Assembly (NCBI GenBank): GCA_017510785.1
Contig: JAFWMH010000061.1
Span: 1-64,000 of the forward strand
Length of the DNA: 64,000 nt
Origin: Atopobiaceae bacterium
GTDB lineage: Bacteria; Actinomycetota; Coriobacteriia; Coriobacteriales; Atopobiaceae
Direction of reading: 5' to 3'
Below, in pieces: positions 17,456-27,897 of this stretch. The stretch's first letter is position 1, and every line of letters begins with the position of its first letter. Both the position numbers and the translations under genes were made by a program. The notes beneath the pieces were generated by a model. The model worked only from the letters and a program-made list of their open reading frames with translations. It was not told the DNA's origin and did not search any database.

Positions 17456-17513
17456 TTTTCCCTTGGGACGGCCACGACGGTGACCCACCCGAAGCGTAAA
17501 GCATTGGCGTGCC

Positions 17514-17847
17514 GTTAGCGGACAAAAAACAGGCTAAGTGGCACCTCTGGTACACGTCATGGGTTGTGTACCGAGGGGACCGTTTAGCGGACGAAACCGG
17601 TGCTAAGTGGCGCCCCTGATACACGTTATGCATCTTGTGTGCCAGCGGTGCCGTTTAGCCCGCAAAAGCCCGCCTAAGCGGCACCTGTGGTACACGCTAC
17701 GCAGGCTGTGTGCTGGCAGCGACGTTTAGCGGGCGAAACCGGTGCTAAGTGGGTCCGGGAGCACACGGGATGAAGCTGTGTGCCGGGGGGAACGTTTAGC
17801 GGACAAAACCCGGGCTAAGTGGGTCTCCCAGCACACAGGATGAGACA
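17514..17847. repeat. R2 array: five tandem 68-71-nt structured units
   Basis: GTTTAGCGG-like starts lie at 17514, 17582, 17653, 17724 and 17794. Each unit has TTTAGC...GCTAAG as one short stem, then a second inverted pair such as GCACAC...GTGTGC or GGTACAC...GTGTACC whose two arms vary together between units. Two further units lie at 38841-39015. Confidence 0.92.
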
Positions 17848-17848
17848 C

Positions 17849-17977
17849 GCCCCCAAAGGATGGCTGAATCGAAAAGTGGCCCGGAGGAGCAGCCGTGCGC
17901 AGTCCCGCAGAAACGAGGACTGTTCGAGCACGGCTCCCTCCGGGCCACGGAAGAGGCAGTTGACAATTCTTTAGGAG
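17849..17977 (-). repeat. R3 palindromic element, copy 1 (inverted)
   Basis: This is a diverged copy of the 130-bp R3 element. GTGGCCCGGAGGAGCAGCCG and, 45 bp on, CTCCCTCCGGGCCAC form the inner arms. TTCTTTAGGAG and GCCCCCAAAG are the degenerate ends. It lies between the R2 array and the 3' end of the second giant gene. Confidence 0.85.
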
Positions 17978-18079
17978 AAGGCGACGCAGCCGGGCGACAC
18001 GGGCCTCGTCACCCACGACGCCACCGGGCTCGCACCGGCGACGCGGCCGACAGCGCGGGCCCGCGGCGCCAGCGCCCTC

Positions 18080-21000
18080 CTACCAAACAACCTCCTTGCC
18101 TTCGCGGAAGGCGGCGCTGTAGTTCTGGCCGGCGCCCTGATAGTACGCCGGAGGCGCGCCCTGGCCCTTCGGGACCACGACGACCTGGATGGCCTCGGCC
18201 CGCCTCCACTCGGCAGCGGTACCTGCCTTGGCGCCATTCTTCGCCCAGCCCATCCAGCCGATCGTGCGAGCATGGACGCGATACCACACGTCGTAGCGCT
18301 TGGCGAGGTCGCCCCAAAGCCGTATCTGTACTGCCTCTACGCGCTTCTCTCCGGCCTTTCCGCTCACCTTGCCGTCGCGCCTCCAGGACTTCTCCCAGCC
18401 CACGTGCTGCACGTGAGAACGATACTCAATGCCGCCCTTAGCCGCGGAGCCCCGCACCTTGAGCGCGAGTGCCTCGATCCTAATCGAACGCCCCGTCGTA
18501 CCGGCGACGGCGCCGTTGCTCACGCCGGGCAGCCAGCCGGTGCCCTCAACGAAAGCCGAAACTACGGTGGGTGCGCACTCCCACTTGGCGTAGAGCTTGC
18601 GGTTGGCGGTGACGGCCGTCGTGAAGTTATATGCCTTCGTCAACTTCTTATCGGTATACCAACCGAGGAACGCGTAGTCCTTTCTCTTGGGATTCGCGGG
18701 CTTCGTCGCTTTCTTGCCGTGTGTGACCTTTTGCGCCTTCACCTTCGAGCCACCGTTGGACTCAAACGTCACGGTGTAGGTCTTGACCTTCCACTGCGCG
18801 TAAAGGGTGACGGTAGCGCCGGACTTGGAGGTGAGGTTCTTAACCTTGGCCGCGTCGACATATTTCGTGCCCTTCCCGTCGGCCTTGGTGTTCCAGCCAT
18901 AGAACGTGTAGCCAACGCGTGTGAAGGCGTTCTTCTTAATTGCTTGTGCCTTGTCGTAGGTAAACGTTTGTGCCGCCATCGTCCCCTTGGCGTCCTTCGC
19001 GTTCTTGTTAAAAGCAACCTTGAAGGTTATGGCCCTCCACTGCGCAAAGAGCGTGACGGTCGCACCTTCGGAGGAGGCGAGGTTCTTCGCGCTCGCACCG
19101 TTGCCGTAGGCCTTGCCCTTTCCATCGGCCTTGGTGTTCCAGCCCGCGAACGTGTAGCCGACACGCGTGAAGGCGTTCTTCCGGAGGGCCTGGGCGACGT
19201 CGTACTTGAACGACTGCGCGGCCATGGTGCCCTTGGCGGCGGAGGCGTTCTTGTCGAATGTCACCTTGTAGGAGTGTGCCGTCCATTGCGCGTAGAGGGC
19301 GACCGTCGCGCCGTCTTTGGCGGCCAGGTTCTTCACTGCCTGCCTGTCGGAGAAGGACTCGCCGGGATCAGCCTCGCTCGGTGCGGCCACGGTGTTCCAG
19401 CCGGCAAAGTCGTAGCCCGTGCGCGCGAACGCGTTCTTGGTGAGCGCCTGTTCCGCGTCGTAGACAAAACCCTGCTCAGCCATCGTTCCCTTGCCGCCGT
19501 TCGCGTCGAACGCGACCTTGTACGCGTTCACCGTCCACTGAGCGTAGAGGGTGATGGTCACGCCGTCATCGGTCGTGAGGTTCTTCACAATCTCCTCGTC
19601 GGAGAAGGACATGCCGGGCTCCTGGGCGGTCGGCTCGGGCTTGGTGTTCCACCCGGCGAACGCATAGCCCGTTCGGCTGAACGCGTTCTTCGTTAAAGCG
19701 ACGGGGTCGGCGCCGTACGTGAAGCTTTGGTCGGTCATCGTGCCCGTGGCGCCCTCGGTGTTCGCATTGAACGCGACCTTGTACTCATGTGCGCCCCACT
19801 GCGCGTAGAGCGTCACCGTCGGCTCGTCCGCCGTGAGGTTCTTCACATTAGCCTGGTCGTCGTACCCATCGCCCGAGCCATCGGCCTTGGTGTTCCAGCC
19901 GGCGAAGTCATAGCCCGTGCGCGTGAACACGCTCTTGGTCAGCGCATGCTCCGTGCCGTAGACAAAATCTTGGTCATCCATCGTCCCCATACCGCCATTC
20001 GCGTCGAACGCGACTTTGTACGCGTGGGCCGCCCACTGTGCGTAGAGGGTGACTGTCTCCTTGTCCTTGTCCGTGAGGTTTCGCACCTCGGCCTTGTCGG
20101 CGTAGGCCTGGCCAGGCACGGCCTCGCTCGGCGCGGCCACGGTGTTCCACCCCGCGAAGTCGTAGCTGGTGCGCGAGAACGCGCACTCCGTGAGCGCCGT
20201 GGCCGCGGCGTCGTAGGCGAGGTCCATGTCGCCCATCGTGCCCGTCGCATTCTCGGCGTTCTTGTCGAAGGCGACCTTGTACTGGTGCGCGGCCCACTGG
20301 GCGTAGAGCGTCACCGTCTCCCCGTCCTTGTCCGTGAGGTTACTCACGGCCTGTTCGTCGGCATAGGACTTACCGGGCTCGGCCTCGCTCGGCACGGCCA
20401 CGGTGTTCCAGCCCGCGAAGTCGTAGCCCGTGCGCGAGAACGCGCACTCCGTGAGCGCCGTGGCCGCGGCGTCGTAGGCGAGGTCCAGGTCGGACATCGT
20501 ACCCGTCGCGTCCTCGGCGTTCTTGTCGAACGCGACCTTGTACGCATGCGCCGTCCACCGCGCGTAGAGCGTGACGTGCTCCACGCCCGTGAGGTTCTTC
20601 ACGACCTGCCCGTCGGAGTAGGTGTGGAAGGCCTGCTCGGCGAACGGGTGCTGCACGTCCTGCCAGCCCGCGAAGTTGTAGCCGACTCTCGTGAAGGCGT
20701 TCTTCGTCAGCGCCTGCTCCACGTCGAACACGAAGCCCTGGTCGTCCATGTCGCCCGTGCCGCCGTTCGCGTCGAACTCCACCGTGTACGTGTGGGCCTC
20801 CCACTGGGCGTAGAGCGTTACCGTCTCCCCGTCCTTGTCCGTGAGGTTCTTCACGGCCTGCCCGTCGGAGAAGGGTGTGCCGGGCTCGGCCTCGCTCGGC
20901 GCGGCCACGGTGTTCCAGCCGCAGAAGTCGTAGCCGCCCCGCTCGAACGCGCACGCCGTGAGGGCCTTCTCCTCGTCGTAGGCGAGGTCCATGTCGCCCA

Positions 21001-24000
21001 TCGTCCCCGTGCCGCCGTTCTTGTCGAACGAGACCTTGTACGTGTGCGCCGCCCACTGGGCGTAGAGGGTGACGTTAGCCGTGCCCATCGTGAGCGTCGC
21101 CTTGTCGGCGTACGAATCGCCGGGCTCGGCCTCGCTCGGCGCGGCCACGGTGTTCCAGCCCGCGAAGTCGTAGCCAGTGCGGGTGAACGCGCACGCGGGA
21201 ATCGCGTAGCCCTTGCCCTCGATCACCCAGTCGGAGGTCGCCATCGAGCCCTCGGTGCCCGCGCCGTTCGCGTCGAACGACACGCGGTGGGCCTTCACGC
21301 CACACGCGCACACGGCACCGTCGGCGCCCTCGACGAACTCGTGGTCGTGCTCGACGAGCTTGCCCTCGGCGTCCCTCGTGCCCAGGCAGTACGGACAGTC
21401 GAGGACGTGGTGGAGCTTGTCCTGGGTGGGGGTGCGCCTCACGCCCTGGTGCTGGCACGGGCTTATCTGCGCCCAATGGAAGTTGCGACAGTCATCGACG
21501 CGGTTGGCCGCAAGGCTCAGCGTGGCGCCCTGCTCCTGGGCGCCGTGCAGCACCTTGGCCTCGGGGTAGATGGCGAGGCTGCCGAAGGCGCTTGCGACGG
21601 AGTTGTGCTGCTGCAGATTCCCGTGGCCGATCGCCTGCGTAACGCAACCATCGAAGGGGTTGCCAGCCTGCGCCGTCACGGTCGCCCCGTCGGTAACGGT
21701 GACGTCGGCGCCCGAGCCGTTACAGCCTCCACCAATGCCTGCCGCATAATCGCCACCGATGGCCGTGACATCGCATGCGCCGTCAATCGCAACCGTGCCG
21801 CTCTTCCTTGAGGAACCACTCGACACATACGCGCCGCCAATGCCAGCACCATATTTGCCACCAGTAGCCATAACCTTCGGGGCGCCATTCTTCGTGGCGC
21901 GGATGGTGACGTCAATGCCATTGCTGTATATCGTGGCGCCGATACCCGCAGACTCGTAACCACCGATGGCCGTGACCTCGGCTTTGCCTTCAATCACGAG
22001 CGTTCCGGGCGATACCTCGCTCGAGGTGAAGTTAAAGCCCGCGCCTATGCCCGCGCCGCCTCTTTCGACATCGCTACCATTATATCGACCGTCCGCGACG
22101 ACCTTGCCGCCAGAAATGGTGACGGTACCGAGCGGACTGTTGTGGCCTCCGCCGATCGCAGTGCCCTCGTTGCCACCGTACGCGTATACCTCGCCACCAG
22201 TGATGGTAAGGGTAATGGGTTCCACATTGGAAGGACTCCCACCAGTACCTATGCCCGATGCTGCGTAACCCGCTCGTGCAGTAACCTTTCCGCCAGAGAT
22301 GGTGACGGTGCCGGCCTTCTTGCCGCGCTTTCCGCTGCCGATGCCCGCTCCTTCGTTTTTGCCGATGGCAGTGACCTCTCCACCGGATATGATGACCTCG
22401 CCACCGTCGCCCCGTTCGCCGCCGCCGATGCCTGCCGCCAGCTCACCGCTTGTGGCAGTAACCTCACCGCCAGTAACGGTAAGCTTGCCGCCCGCGCCAT
22501 AGTAGCCCGTAGTGGAGCTCGTGCGTCCGCCACCTATTCCCGCAGAACCCGCCCCGCCGTTGGCCGTAACCTTGCCTCCGGAGATGGTAACATCCGCGCC
22601 AATTCCGCTTTCCTCGCCGGCACCAATACCCGAGCCGCCGTATCCGCCCGTCGCGGTGACTTGTGCGGTACCCGAAATTGTTACGGTGCCGCCCTCGGCG
22701 TCGCAGTAGCCCGAACTCCCCGCTCCTATGCCGGCGCCGCCTCGTCCGCCCGTTGTCTCTACAACACCACCTGTCGCCTCGAAGGTGCCGCCGTTACTGG
22801 TGGATTTCGTGGAATAACTGCCTCTGGCATAGCCAGACCCGATTCCCGCCGCACCGAAACCGCCCTGGGCAACCACCTTGCCACCGGATATCTTGAACAT
22901 ACCGCCTTGGGCCGTGAAGCCCTCCTTCGATGCGTTGCCACCACCGACGCCCGCGCCATAGTTACCACCGGTGGCCGTAAGCTCGCCGGCATACACGGTT
23001 ACGTCGCCGCCCGCCGAAGACGTGCAGCCGTCAATGGTTACATCTGACTTATGAGCCGGGCCGCCACCGACACCCGCGCCTCCCTCGCCGCCCTTGGCCG
23101 TAACCTTGCCGCCTGCCAGCACGAAGACGCCGCCATCTTCGTATGCATCGCCGCCGATGCCGGCCGCATACTGCGGACCGATTGCCTCGAGCTCTCCCGT
23201 CTGACCTTTCTGTCCGTACACCCACAGCTCGCTGTTATCAGACAAGTTCACGCCCTTATTCGCTTTGAGCGTCACACCATCGCAAAGGATGAGGTGGACC
23301 TTGCCTTTGATTTCCAGACGCTCGTCCAACTCGGTGCTCTTCAGCACGGCGTACCATCCCGCAGCAAGCGGAGTGAGCGCGGAGTCTGCGTCGATGGCCT
23401 CGTACTCTCCGATCGCACGAAACTGCGGGTCGTTGTTCTCGTCGATGTAGCTCACAGGTCCGAGCTTCTCCCACTTCGCCGCAAGAGCAACGTCGCCCTT
23501 GACGGGTTCGTCGAAGTCGTACGCATCCGCAGCTCCGTCTTCGAACCAGCCCTCGAGCGCGTAGCCAGCCAAGCGCACACCGCGCGGACGGGTCGCCTTC
23601 TCGCCGTGCTTCACCTTTTGCGTGAGCTGGTCCTCGTCCATGGCGGCACCGTTGGGTTTGAACGTTACCTCGTACTCGTTGAGCTCCCACTGTGCGAAGA
23701 GCGTCAGGACAACGGCCTCTTCGGGCCCTAGGTCCTTTACAACCTGCTCATCCGTGTATTCCTGACCTGTGCCATCGGCCTGAGTGTTCCATCCCACAAA
23801 CGTATGGCCAGCGTACCGCAGGGTGTTAGTCGTTAGGGGCTTCTCTTCGCCAGACTTGAACAGCTGGTCGTCCATGGCGCCCTCGCCACCGTTGACATCG
23901 AAGACAACCTTGTACGCACCCCTCGTCATGTATCCCGGAGCGTCCGGACCGCCGTCAACACGCGCGTAGCCACAGTCGTTATTGCCCACCTCTCTGTTGT

Positions 24001-25219
24001 AGACGGTACCCTTGCCGCCAACGAGAGCTTTGCATCCGTCAAAAATCTGAGAATCAGTCTCGCCGAGAGAGGCCACCGTCCAATCCGGACCCACCAGTAT
24101 CGTTTTCAGTTTTTGGTCTACATTGAACATACGATACACGCTCATGACGTTTTTTGTATCCCAGCCACTGAGGTCAAGTGTCGTGAGATTCTTGCAGTAG
24201 GTAAACGTCGTCGCCATACTCGTAACCTGTGAGGTATCCCAATCGGAAATGCCCTCAATCGAGGCAAGAACGTTGCAATCGTAGAACATGTACTCCATTT
24301 TCTTCAGGCCTTGCGGATTCCAACCAGAACAATTAACGGATTCGAGCTTTACGCATTTGTTGAACAGATAGCTCAGGTCGGTCACAGACGACACATCAAG
24401 TCCAGAGGCATCCACGGACACAAGATTTGACATCAGCGAGAACATTTTGTATGCGCTGTCAGTAAGCACCGCACCATCCTCGAACACGACACTCGTCACG
24501 TTGTCCGTGCCGAGTTCGTCCTTCACCGCGTTCCACTCGGAAATGGTGAAGCTTCCCGCATCAACCGTGAGCGCTCCGTTTTCGAACGTGTACGGCGCGG
24601 TGCCGATGGTTCCCGTGGAGTCCGCCTGAGGGGAGGCTTCCGGACCGTCAGCGCCGGTCTTGCTAGCGTCGGCTTCGGACTTGCTGGTGTCTGTTTCGGA
24701 CTTGCTGACATCGGCTTCGGTCTTGCCGATGTCGGATTCGGTCGCTTCGTCCGTCCCTTCGTCCGAAGACGCGCTTTCCTCGGCGACCGGCTCCAAGTCG
24801 TTTCCTCGCTCCGGCTGCTGCTGGGCGACGGGACCCTCTTCGTCGTCGGACACATTGTTTTGCGAGTCACTAAAGCCTTGCGCTTCATTGCGGTTTTGGG
24901 CTTCCCCGTCGGCAGCCTCGCCACCGGTAGATTCCCCGCCAACCACTTCGCCGCCGGTAGTCTCGCCCCGGCTTTGCGCCTCGCGGGTCTCCGCCTCGCG
25001 GGCTGCCTCCTCGCGGGCTGCCTCCTCGCGGGCTGCCTCCTCGCGGGCTGCCTCCTCTTCCGGTGAGTTTTGGTCTACCTGCGCCGCCTCGGCCTGCTCT
25101 TCAATCGCCTCGGCAAGCGCTGCTGGAGCATACGTGCCCAGCAACTGCATGGCAAGCATCAGCGACATAATCGCGCTGACTACAACTCTTGCCCCCTTAC
25201 GCGATTTAGACTCTCTCAT
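18080..25219 (-). CDS. giant secreted surface protein: BspA-like, beta-helix, thirteen InlB repeats, ChW domains
   Basis: The 2379-residue protein is a predicted adhesin of the same architecture as the one at 11842-16617. A signal peptide covers residues 1-40 (VVVSAIMSLMLAMQLLGTYAP). A charged Glu/Ala/Arg linker contains exact EEAAR repeats. A DUF285/BspA-like leucine-rich region occupies about 205-420 (LDLSGWDTKNVMSVYRMF). Two InlB B-repeats follow, then about 20 GAGIGGG beta-helix repeats (about 600-1210), a Cys/His cluster (CQHQG...CPYC...CACGVKAH), eleven more InlB B-repeats and three C-terminal ChW repeats (VGWEKSWRRDG, IGWMGWAKNG). There is no LPXTG. I start at the ATG at 25219, which has AAGGGGG upstream; a TTG two codons earlier is possible. 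Confidence 0.88.
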   Translation of the reverse strand: MRESKSRKGARVVVSAIMSLMLAMQLLGTYAPAALAEAIEEQAEAAQVDQNSPEEEAAREEAAREEAAREEAAREAETREAQSRGETTGGEVVGGESTGGEAADGEAQNRNEAQGFSDSQNNVSDDEEGPVAQQQPERGNDLEPVAEESASSDEGTDEATESDIGKTEADVSKSETDTSKSEADASKTGADGPEASPQADSTGTIGTAPYTFENGALTVDAGSFTISEWNAVKDELGTDNVTSVVFEDGAVLTDSAYKMFSLMSNLVSVDASGLDVSSVTDLSYLFNKCVKLESVNCSGWNPQGLKKMEYMFYDCNVLASIEGISDWDTSQVTSMATTFTYCKNLTTLDLSGWDTKNVMSVYRMFNVDQKLKTILVGPDWTVASLGETDSQIFDGCKALVGGKGTVYNREVGNNDCGYARVDGGPDAPGYMTRGAYKVVFDVNGGEGAMDDQLFKSGEEKPLTTNTLRYAGHTFVGWNTQADGTGQEYTDEQVVKDLGPEEAVVLTLFAQWELNEYEVTFKPNGAAMDEDQLTQKVKHGEKATRPRGVRLAGYALEGWFEDGAADAYDFDEPVKGDVALAAKWEKLGPVSYIDENNDPQFRAIGEYEAIDADSALTPLAAGWYAVLKSTELDERLEIKGKVHLILCDGVTLKANKGVNLSDNSELWVYGQKGQTGELEAIGPQYAAGIGGDAYEDGGVFVLAGGKVTAKGGEGGAGVGGGPAHKSDVTIDGCTSSAGGDVTVYAGELTATGGNYGAGVGGGNASKEGFTAQGGMFKISGGKVVAQGGFGAAGIGSGYARGSYSTKSTSNGGTFEATGGVVETTGGRGGAGIGAGSSGYCDAEGGTVTISGTAQVTATGGYGGSGIGAGEESGIGADVTISGGKVTANGGAGSAGIGGGRTSSTTGYYGAGGKLTVTGGEVTATSGELAAGIGGGERGDGGEVIISGGEVTAIGKNEGAGIGSGKRGKKAGTVTISGGKVTARAGYAASGIGTGGSPSNVEPITLTITGGEVYAYGGNEGTAIGGGHNSPLGTVTISGGKVVADGRYNGSDVERGGAGIGAGFNFTSSEVSPGTLVIEGKAEVTAIGGYESAGIGATIYSNGIDVTIRATKNGAPKVMATGGKYGAGIGGAYVSSGSSRKSGTVAIDGACDVTAIGGDYAAGIGGGCNGSGADVTVTDGATVTAQAGNPFDGCVTQAIGHGNLQQHNSVASAFGSLAIYPEAKVLHGAQEQGATLSLAANRVDDCRNFHWAQISPCQHQGVRRTPTQDKLHHVLDCPYCLGTRDAEGKLVEHDHEFVEGADGAVCACGVKAHRVSFDANGAGTEGSMATSDWVIEGKGYAIPACAFTRTGYDFAGWNTVAAPSEAEPGDSYADKATLTMGTANVTLYAQWAAHTYKVSFDKNGGTGTMGDMDLAYDEEKALTACAFERGGYDFCGWNTVAAPSEAEPGTPFSDGQAVKNLTDKDGETVTLYAQWEAHTYTVEFDANGGTGDMDDQGFVFDVEQALTKNAFTRVGYNFAGWQDVQHPFAEQAFHTYSDGQVVKNLTGVEHVTLYARWTAHAYKVAFDKNAEDATGTMSDLDLAYDAAATALTECAFSRTGYDFAGWNTVAVPSEAEPGKSYADEQAVSNLTDKDGETVTLYAQWAAHQYKVAFDKNAENATGTMGDMDLAYDAAATALTECAFSRTSYDFAGWNTVAAPSEAVPGQAYADKAEVRNLTDKDKETVTLYAQWAAHAYKVAFDANGGMGTMDDQDFVYGTEHALTKSVFTRTGYDFAGWNTKADGSGDGYDDQANVKNLTADEPTVTLYAQWGAHEYKVAFNANTEGATGTMTDQSFTYGADPVALTKNAFSRTGYAFAGWNTKPEPTAQEPGMSFSDEEIVKNLTTDDGVTITLYAQWTVNAYKVAFDANGGKGTMAEQGFVYDAEQALTKNAFARTGYDFAGWNTVAAPSEADPGESFSDRQAVKNLAAKDGATVALYAQWTAHSYKVTFDKNASAAKGTMAAQSFKYDVAQALRKNAFTRVGYTFAGWNTKADGKGKAYGNGASAKNLASSEGATVTLFAQWRAITFKVAFNKNAKDAKGTMAAQTFTYDKAQAIKKNAFTRVGYTFYGWNTKADGKGTKYVDAAKVKNLTSKSGATVTLYAQWKVKTYTVTFESNGGSKVKAQKVTHGKKATKPANPKRKDYAFLGWYTDKKLTKAYNFTTAVTANRKLYAKWECAPTVVSAFVEGTGWLPGVSNGAVAGTTGRSIRIEALALKVRGSAAKGGIEYRSHVQHVGWEKSWRRDGKVSGKAGEKRVEAVQIRLWGDLAKRYDVWYRVHARTIGWMGWAKNGAKAGTAAEWRRAEAIQVVVVPKGQGAPPAYYQGAGQNYSAAFREGKEVVW

Positions 25220-25381
25220 TTCCAACCCCCTTCTCCGCTGTGCATAATTGGTTTAAAGATAACACAGCCGAGGGCTAGCTCAGCGAAGAACGCTCACCAG
25301 CACCGCGTACGAACATGAAAGCAAGATGAACGGATTGGGTTACAGATTGTTTTAAAGCGGTCTCGCGGCCGTCGCCGCGCG

Positions 25382-27601
25382 TCAGTGCTTTTTGCGCCTA
25401 TACGGTCGACGCCGAGCGTAGTCGGAACCCTTGCGCGCGTTCTTCTTGAGGTTGCGCATCACGTCCTCCGAGGACTTCCCCTCGACGAGCGCCTTGAGCT
25501 CAACGAGCTGGTCGCGGGCCTTCGCCGCTCGCTCGAAGTCCATGGAATCGGCAGCCGCAGCCATTTCCTCCTCCAGGCCGGCTATTATCCGCAACACTTC
25601 GTCGCGCGGCAGGGCCTGCAGCTCCTGAGCCACTTCCTCGGCCGAGGCCGGCGTGTAGAACTCGCCGTGACTCCCCTCCCCGCTCGTCCGCTCCTTGCCT
25701 TCGAGCGTCGCGGCAGCGTCCTGAATAAAGCTCGTGATGTCGCTTATCGCCTTGCGCACGCTCTTTGGCTCGATGCCGTGCTCGGCGTTGTAGGCCTCTT
25801 GAATCGAACGGCGCCGACGCGTCTCGTCGATGGCGATGCGCATGGAGTCCGTCACCTCGTCGGCATACATAATAACCTCGCCGCTCACGTTACGTGCAGC
25901 ACGACCCATCGTTTGGATGAGCGACCGTCGATTGCGCAGGAAACCCTCTTTGTCGGCATCGAGAATCGCCACGAGCGACACCTCGGGGATGTCGAGACCC
26001 TCACGCAAGAGGTTTATGCCCACAAGCACGTCGATTTTGCCCTCGCGCAACTCGCGAATGATGTCCACGCGCTCGAGCGTCGCCGTATCGGAATGCATGT
26101 AGTTCACGCGAATGCCCTCGTCGAGCAAATGGTCGGTGAGATCTTCCGCCATGCGCTTGGTGAGCGTCGTAACGAGCACACGCTCCTTGCGAGCGGTTCT
26201 CTCTTTTATCTCGGAGATAAGGTCGTCGATTTGCCCGCGAACCGGACGCACGTCGATTTTGGGGTCCAACAGGCCCGTGGGGCGAATGATTTGCTCGACC
26301 TCGTTTTGCGACACACGCTCCTCGTAGTCGCCCGGCGTCGCGCTTACATATATATACTGGGGCACGCGGCTCTCGAACTCGTCGAAGCGCAGCGGACGGT
26401 TGTCGAGCGCGGACGGCAAACGGAACCCGTGCTCGACGAGCGTCACCTTGCGCGAGCGGTCGCCCTCGTGCATGCCGCGAATTTGGGGCACGGTTACGTG
26501 GCTCTCATCGATGATGCAGAGCATGTCGTCGGGGAAGTAGTCGATGAGCGTGTAGGGCGGCTCGCCCGGCTTGCGGCCGTCCATGTGACGCGAGTAGTTC
26601 TCGATGCCGGAGCAGTATCCCATGGTCTCGAGCATCTCGAGGTCGTACGCCGTTCGCTGAGCCAGGCGCTGTGCCTCGAGCAACATGTTCTCCTCTTTGA
26701 GCTCGGCCACGCGTGCCTCGAGCTCCTCGCTTATGGTGTGCAAGGCATGCGCCACCTTCGGCCGCTCCATTACGTAGTGGGAGGCCGGCCAAATGGGGAT
26801 GGCGTCGAACTCGCGCAGGATCTCGCCCGTCACGGAGCTTATCTCCGCAATGAGTTCGACCTCGTCGCCGAAGAAGCCGATGCGCAGGGGGTTCTCGGCG
26901 TAGGGAGGGAACACGTCCACTGTGTCGCCTCGCACGCGGAACATGCCGCGCTGCAGATCCACGTCGTTGCGGTCGTATTGGATGTCGATGAGCTCGTGGA
27001 TAAGATCATCGCGCTCGAGCGGCTCGTCCTTGGTGATGTTGGGTGCGAGACCGGCGTAGTCCTCGGGGCTGCCGATGCCGTAGATGCAGCTCACCGACGC
27101 CACCACGATAACGTCGCGCCGGCTGAGCAGACTGCTTGTGGCCTGGTGACGGAGTTTCTCTACTTCCTCGTTGATGGAGGCGTCCTTCTCGATGTAGGTG
27201 TCGCTTTGGGGAACGTATGCCTCGGGCTGGTAGTAGTCGTAGTAGCTCACGAAGTACACGACGCAGTTGTTTGGGAACATCTCGCGCATCTCGCTCGCGA
27301 CCTGCGCGGCAAGCGTCTTGTTTGGCTCCATGATGAGCGTGGGCTTGTTCACGGCCTCGATGGTTTTGGCCATGGTAAAGGTTTTGCCCGAGCCCGTCAC
27401 GCCCATGAGAGTTTGATAGCGCAAGCCGTCCTTCACGCCCTTCGCCAGCTTGGCAATCGCCTGCGGCTGGTCCCCGCTCGGCTCGTACGGTGCCACCACC
27501 TGTAGGCGCTCGTCCCCGTGCGTCATCCCGAAGCGCTTGAGCTCCGCCCCCACGCGCTCGTGTATGTTCGACTGTGCGCTGTTTTCTGCCATGTTTGCCA
27601 T
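25382..27601 (-). CDS. uvrB: excinuclease ABC subunit B
   Basis: The 739-residue protein is UvrB, the damage-verifying helicase of nucleotide excision repair that works with UvrA and UvrC. Walker A ([13 protein letters not shown]) is near residue 70, the beta-hairpin region [20 protein letters not shown] follows, and the DEAD-type box is [11 protein letters not shown]. The C-terminal helicase lobe has [15 protein letters not shown] and [13 protein letters not shown] domain ([19 protein letters not shown]) that binds UvrC is near residue 680, followed by a short basic tail. The ATG at 27601 has GGGGAGG upstream; a second Met three codons on is a lesser option. Its leader has an extended -10 promoter; I could not find a GAAC-N4-GTTC type LexA box. 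Confidence 0.97.
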   Translation of the reverse strand: MANMAENSAQSNIHERVGAELKRFGMTHGDERLQVVAPYEPSGDQPQAIAKLAKGVKDGLRYQTLMGVTGSGKTFTMAKTIEAVNKPTLIMEPNKTLAAQVASEMREMFPNNCVVYFVSYYDYYQPEAYVPQSDTYIEKDASINEEVEKLRHQATSSLLSRRDVIVVASVSCIYGIGSPEDYAGLAPNITKDEPLERDDLIHELIDIQYDRNDVDLQRGMFRVRGDTVDVFPPYAENPLRIGFFGDEVELIAEISSVTGEILREFDAIPIWPASHYVMERPKVAHALHTISEELEARVAELKEENMLLEAQRLAQRTAYDLEMLETMGYCSGIENYSRHMDGRKPGEPPYTLIDYFPDDMLCIIDESHVTVPQIRGMHEGDRSRKVTLVEHGFRLPSALDNRPLRFDEFESRVPQYIYVSATPGDYEERVSQNEVEQIIRPTGLLDPKIDVRPVRGQIDDLISEIKERTARKERVLVTTLTKRMAEDLTDHLLDEGIRVNYMHSDTATLERVDIIRELREGKIDVLVGINLLREGLDIPEVSLVAILDADKEGFLRNRRSLIQTMGRAARNVSGEVIMYADEVTDSMRIAIDETRRRRSIQEAYNAEHGIEPKSVRKAISDITSFIQDAAATLEGKERTSGEGSHGEFYTPASAEEVAQELQALPRDEVLRIIAGLEEEMAAAADSMDFERAAKARDQLVELKALVEGKSSEDVMRNLKKNARKGSDYARRRPYRRKKH

Positions 27602-27624
27602 GATGCCTCCCCTCGCACGTTGTT

Positions 27625-27665
27625 CCAGTATAGCAAGTGTACTCGGGTTGCTTCGGTGGCATCTT
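27625..27665 (-). promoter_or_regulatory. uvrB extended -10 promoter block
   Basis: TTGCTATACTGG on the minus strand places TATACT at 27627-27632 with a TGC extension. The surrounding 40 bp match the promoter at 8218-8258 with about five differences. Confidence 0.65.
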
Positions 27666-27708
27666 TGGGGTGCGTGCTCGGTGTCGATGCTCGGCTCCGG
27701 GGCAAAAG

Positions 27709-27773
27709 TCTGTCGGAATATCGACCTGTGCAACTCTCCGCGCCGGAATCTGTCGAAAAATCGACCTGTGCAA
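27709..27773. repeat. two R4 motif copies upstream of uvrB
   Basis: TGTCGGAATATCGACCTGTG plus CAA (about 27711) and TGTCGAAAAATCGACCTGTG plus CAAA (about 27751) are direct copies 40 bp apart, of the same family as 17252-17455. Confidence 0.85.
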
Positions 27774-27796
27774 AACTTTCAGTTGCTTTTACACAG

Positions 27797-27833
27797 TAGG
27801 CACGTGATGTTACGACATTTTTTGCAAGAGGGC
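27797..27833 (+). repeat. half copy of the R5 element
   Basis: GTAGGCACGTGATGTTACGA and the following CATTTTTTGCAAG resemble the outer arm of the R5 palindromes at 54998-55175. The opposite arm is not visible, so this is a truncated copy in the 296-bp gap between uvrB and the transglycosylase gene. Confidence 0.6.
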
Positions 27834-27897
27834 GCGCCAAGAGTGGAAATGCCCACCAACGGAAGGCCATGCGTCACAGTCGGCCGTTCCCGCGCCC

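Noticed and set aside
11842-25219. Long plus-strand open frames (up to about 790 codons) opposite the giant surface genes
   Set aside because: They mirror the GC-rich repeats of the real genes, lack signal peptides or known domains, and their repeats follow the antisense register.
27602-27660. LexA/SOS box in the uvrB leader
   Set aside because: No GAAC-N4-GTTC or actinobacterial CGAAC-type palindrome is present; only the shared extended -10 block stands out.
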